Assembly: GCA_003551405.1 (NCBI GenBank)
Contig: PUMO01000121.1
Location: 1 to 5,845 of the forward strand
Reading direction: 5' to 3'
Source: Mollicutes bacterium
GTDB taxonomy: Bacteria; Bacillota_I; Bacilli_A; Izemoplasmatales; Izemoplasmataceae
Length of the DNA: 5,845 nucleotides
Below the pieces are notes generated by a model, which ran no database searches, had not been told where the DNA came from, and was given only the letters and a program-made list of their open reading frames with translations. Shown one piece after another: positions 4,976-5,845 of this stretch (positions are counted from its first letter, which is position 1; each line of letters starts with the position of its first letter). The position numbers and the translations under genes were made by a program.

Positions 4976-5845
4976 TCATAAGGTGCGCGTGCCTTCACAG
5001 ACGGGGTAGGATGCATCATTAAGTGTAAGGCGTAAAAAATCATTGACATTGGCATTTCCACGCGGAAATTCCACGGTCACATAGTTGCTTGCATGCCCTT
5101 TGCATGTTGAGCCGTCGCATGACTCAACAAGCACATCCAAAGGGGTTTTATTGTTTAAAACGCGTTGCCTGTAGTTTTCTGCAAGTGTTTCATTTAAACG
5201 TAGGAGTTCATTGACGCGCATGGATTTAATGGTGCCATGAATCTGTTCGTTCGATTGCGCGGCTTTGGTGCCGCTGCGTTTCGAATAGGGGAACACATGC
5301 AGTTCACTGAACTGTGCGGCCTTGATGGTTTCATGCATGGCCGTGACGTCTCCGTCAGTCTCCCCGGGATACCCGGTCATGATATCGGTGGTTATCGCGA
5401 TATCTGAGCCTAAGATGTCTCTTATCTCAGCGAGTTTATCTAAATAAGCTTTCGTGGTGTAACGACGACGCATTGTTGATAAAATGCGGTCACTGCCGTG
5501 TTGAAGGGGAATATGAAGGTGATGCGCAAAGACCGGGTAATCGCGCATGAGTGTGAGGATTGGACGCGTTAGTTGATTGATCTCTACACTGGAAATACGC
5601 AGGCGCTTAAGACCCTTCAAATCTTTAAGGGCATTTAAGAGATCATAGAATGTTACATCCTCAAGGTCACTGCCATACCCGCCGGTATGAATGCCGGTGA
5701 GCACAATTTCTTTATAGCCTTCACCAATCAGTCTATTCGCTTCACCTAAGACCTCATCCATCGCACGCGAGCGTATGCGTCCCCGAGCAAATGGAATGAT
5801 GCAGTATGAACAAAACTCATTGCATCCGTCCTGTATTTTCAAATA
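4976..5845 (-). CDS. mtaB: tRNA (N6-threonylcarbamoyladenosine(37)-C2)-methylthiotransferase MtaB (5' end cut by window edge)
   Basis: Radical SAM enzyme that converts t6A37 to ms2t6A37 in tRNAs reading ANN codons, with two [4Fe-4S] clusters. The visible 289 residues (first codon TAT at 5845) start just before the radical SAM cysteines C8-x3-C12-x2-C15 (CNEFCSYC), followed by ARGRIRSR (20-27), LTGIHTGGYG (49-58), the HIPLQHGSDRIL block (111-122), DIMTGYPGET (154-163), FPYSKRSGT (185-193) and a C-terminal TRAM-type RNA-binding segment from about 230 with GHASNYVTVEF (250-260). LTGIHTGGYG points to MtaB (YqeV) rather than MiaB, which usually has a different loop there. The full family length is about 430-450, so the N-terminal methylthiotransferase domain of about 140 residues lies outside. 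A TTG at 5842 is an internal leucine codon, not a start. The stop is TGA. Confidence 0.94.
   Translation of the reverse strand, partial: YLKIQDGCNEFCSYCIIPFARGRIRSRAMDEVLGEANRLIGEGYKEIVLTGIHTGGYGSDLEDVTFYDLLNALKDLKGLKRLRISSVEINQLTRPILTLMRDYPVFAHHLHIPLQHGSDRILSTMRRRYTTKAYLDKLAEIRDILGSDIAITTDIMTGYPGETDGDVTAMHETIKAAQFSELHVFPYSKRSGTKAAQSNEQIHGTIKSMRVNELLRLNETLAENYRQRVLNNKTPLDVLVESCDGSTCKGHASNYVTVEFPRGNANVNDFLRLTLNDASYPVCEGTRTL

Noticed and set aside
1..5845. Mobile elements, CRISPR arrays, tRNA/rRNA genes, phage or defence genes
   Set aside because: The window is filled with recognised housekeeping genes and no repeats, terminal inverted repeats, spacers or cloverleaf sequences were seen; no undescribed system is supported.

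Overview
The window is a stretch of ordinary bacterial housekeeping genes, all on the minus strand, so it reads from right to left. The content is Firmicutes-like (low-GC Gram-positive): it matches a shortened form of the Bacillus-type cluster yqeV(mtaB)-rpsU-...-phoH-ybeY-...-cdd-era-recO-gly. By eye the base composition is moderate, in the mid-40s % GC in the lines I sampled. TGA is used as a stop (era, mtaB) and tryptophan is read from TGG, so the standard bacterial code applies rather than the Mycoplasma code. The lack of sporulation-linked and lipid genes (yqfC/yqfD, pgpH, dgkA) between these markers, and a one-chain glycyl-tRNA synthetase in place of glyQ+glyS, point to a streamlined member of the Bacilli/Erysipelotrichia/Tenericutes side. 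Genus cannot be told from this sequence.

Layout in the direction of transcription. (1) 5845-4976: the 3' two thirds of mtaB, a tRNA methylthiotransferase, cut by the window edge. (2) 4946-4918: a good promoter, then rpsU (ribosomal protein S21, TTG start, 4878-4711) and a strong intrinsic terminator (4704-4669), making rpsU a self-contained transcription unit. (3) 4642-4634: an extended -10 promoter that starts a tightly packed operon, phoH (4592-3627), ybeY (3646-3218), cdd (3205-2810), era (2823-1909), recO (1912-1199) and glyS (1188 to beyond position 1). Genes in this operon overlap by 20, 14 and 4 nt or are separated by only 10-12 nt.

Most products serve translation and ribosome maturation. 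S21 and Era act on the 30S subunit, YbeY acts in 16S rRNA processing and rRNA quality control, GlyRS and MtaB charge and modify tRNA, and PhoH is an ATPase often found with YbeY. RecO (recombinational repair) and Cdd (pyrimidine salvage) are the non-translational members, and are traditional neighbours of era. No mobile element, CRISPR array, RNA gene or unrecognised system was seen, and no gene-free stretch exceeds about 120 bases. The points worth a second look are small: a possible hairpin covering the rpsU start, a nested two-codon reading frame at the phoH start, start sites of era and ybeY inside the preceding genes, and the reduced gene content of the locus.
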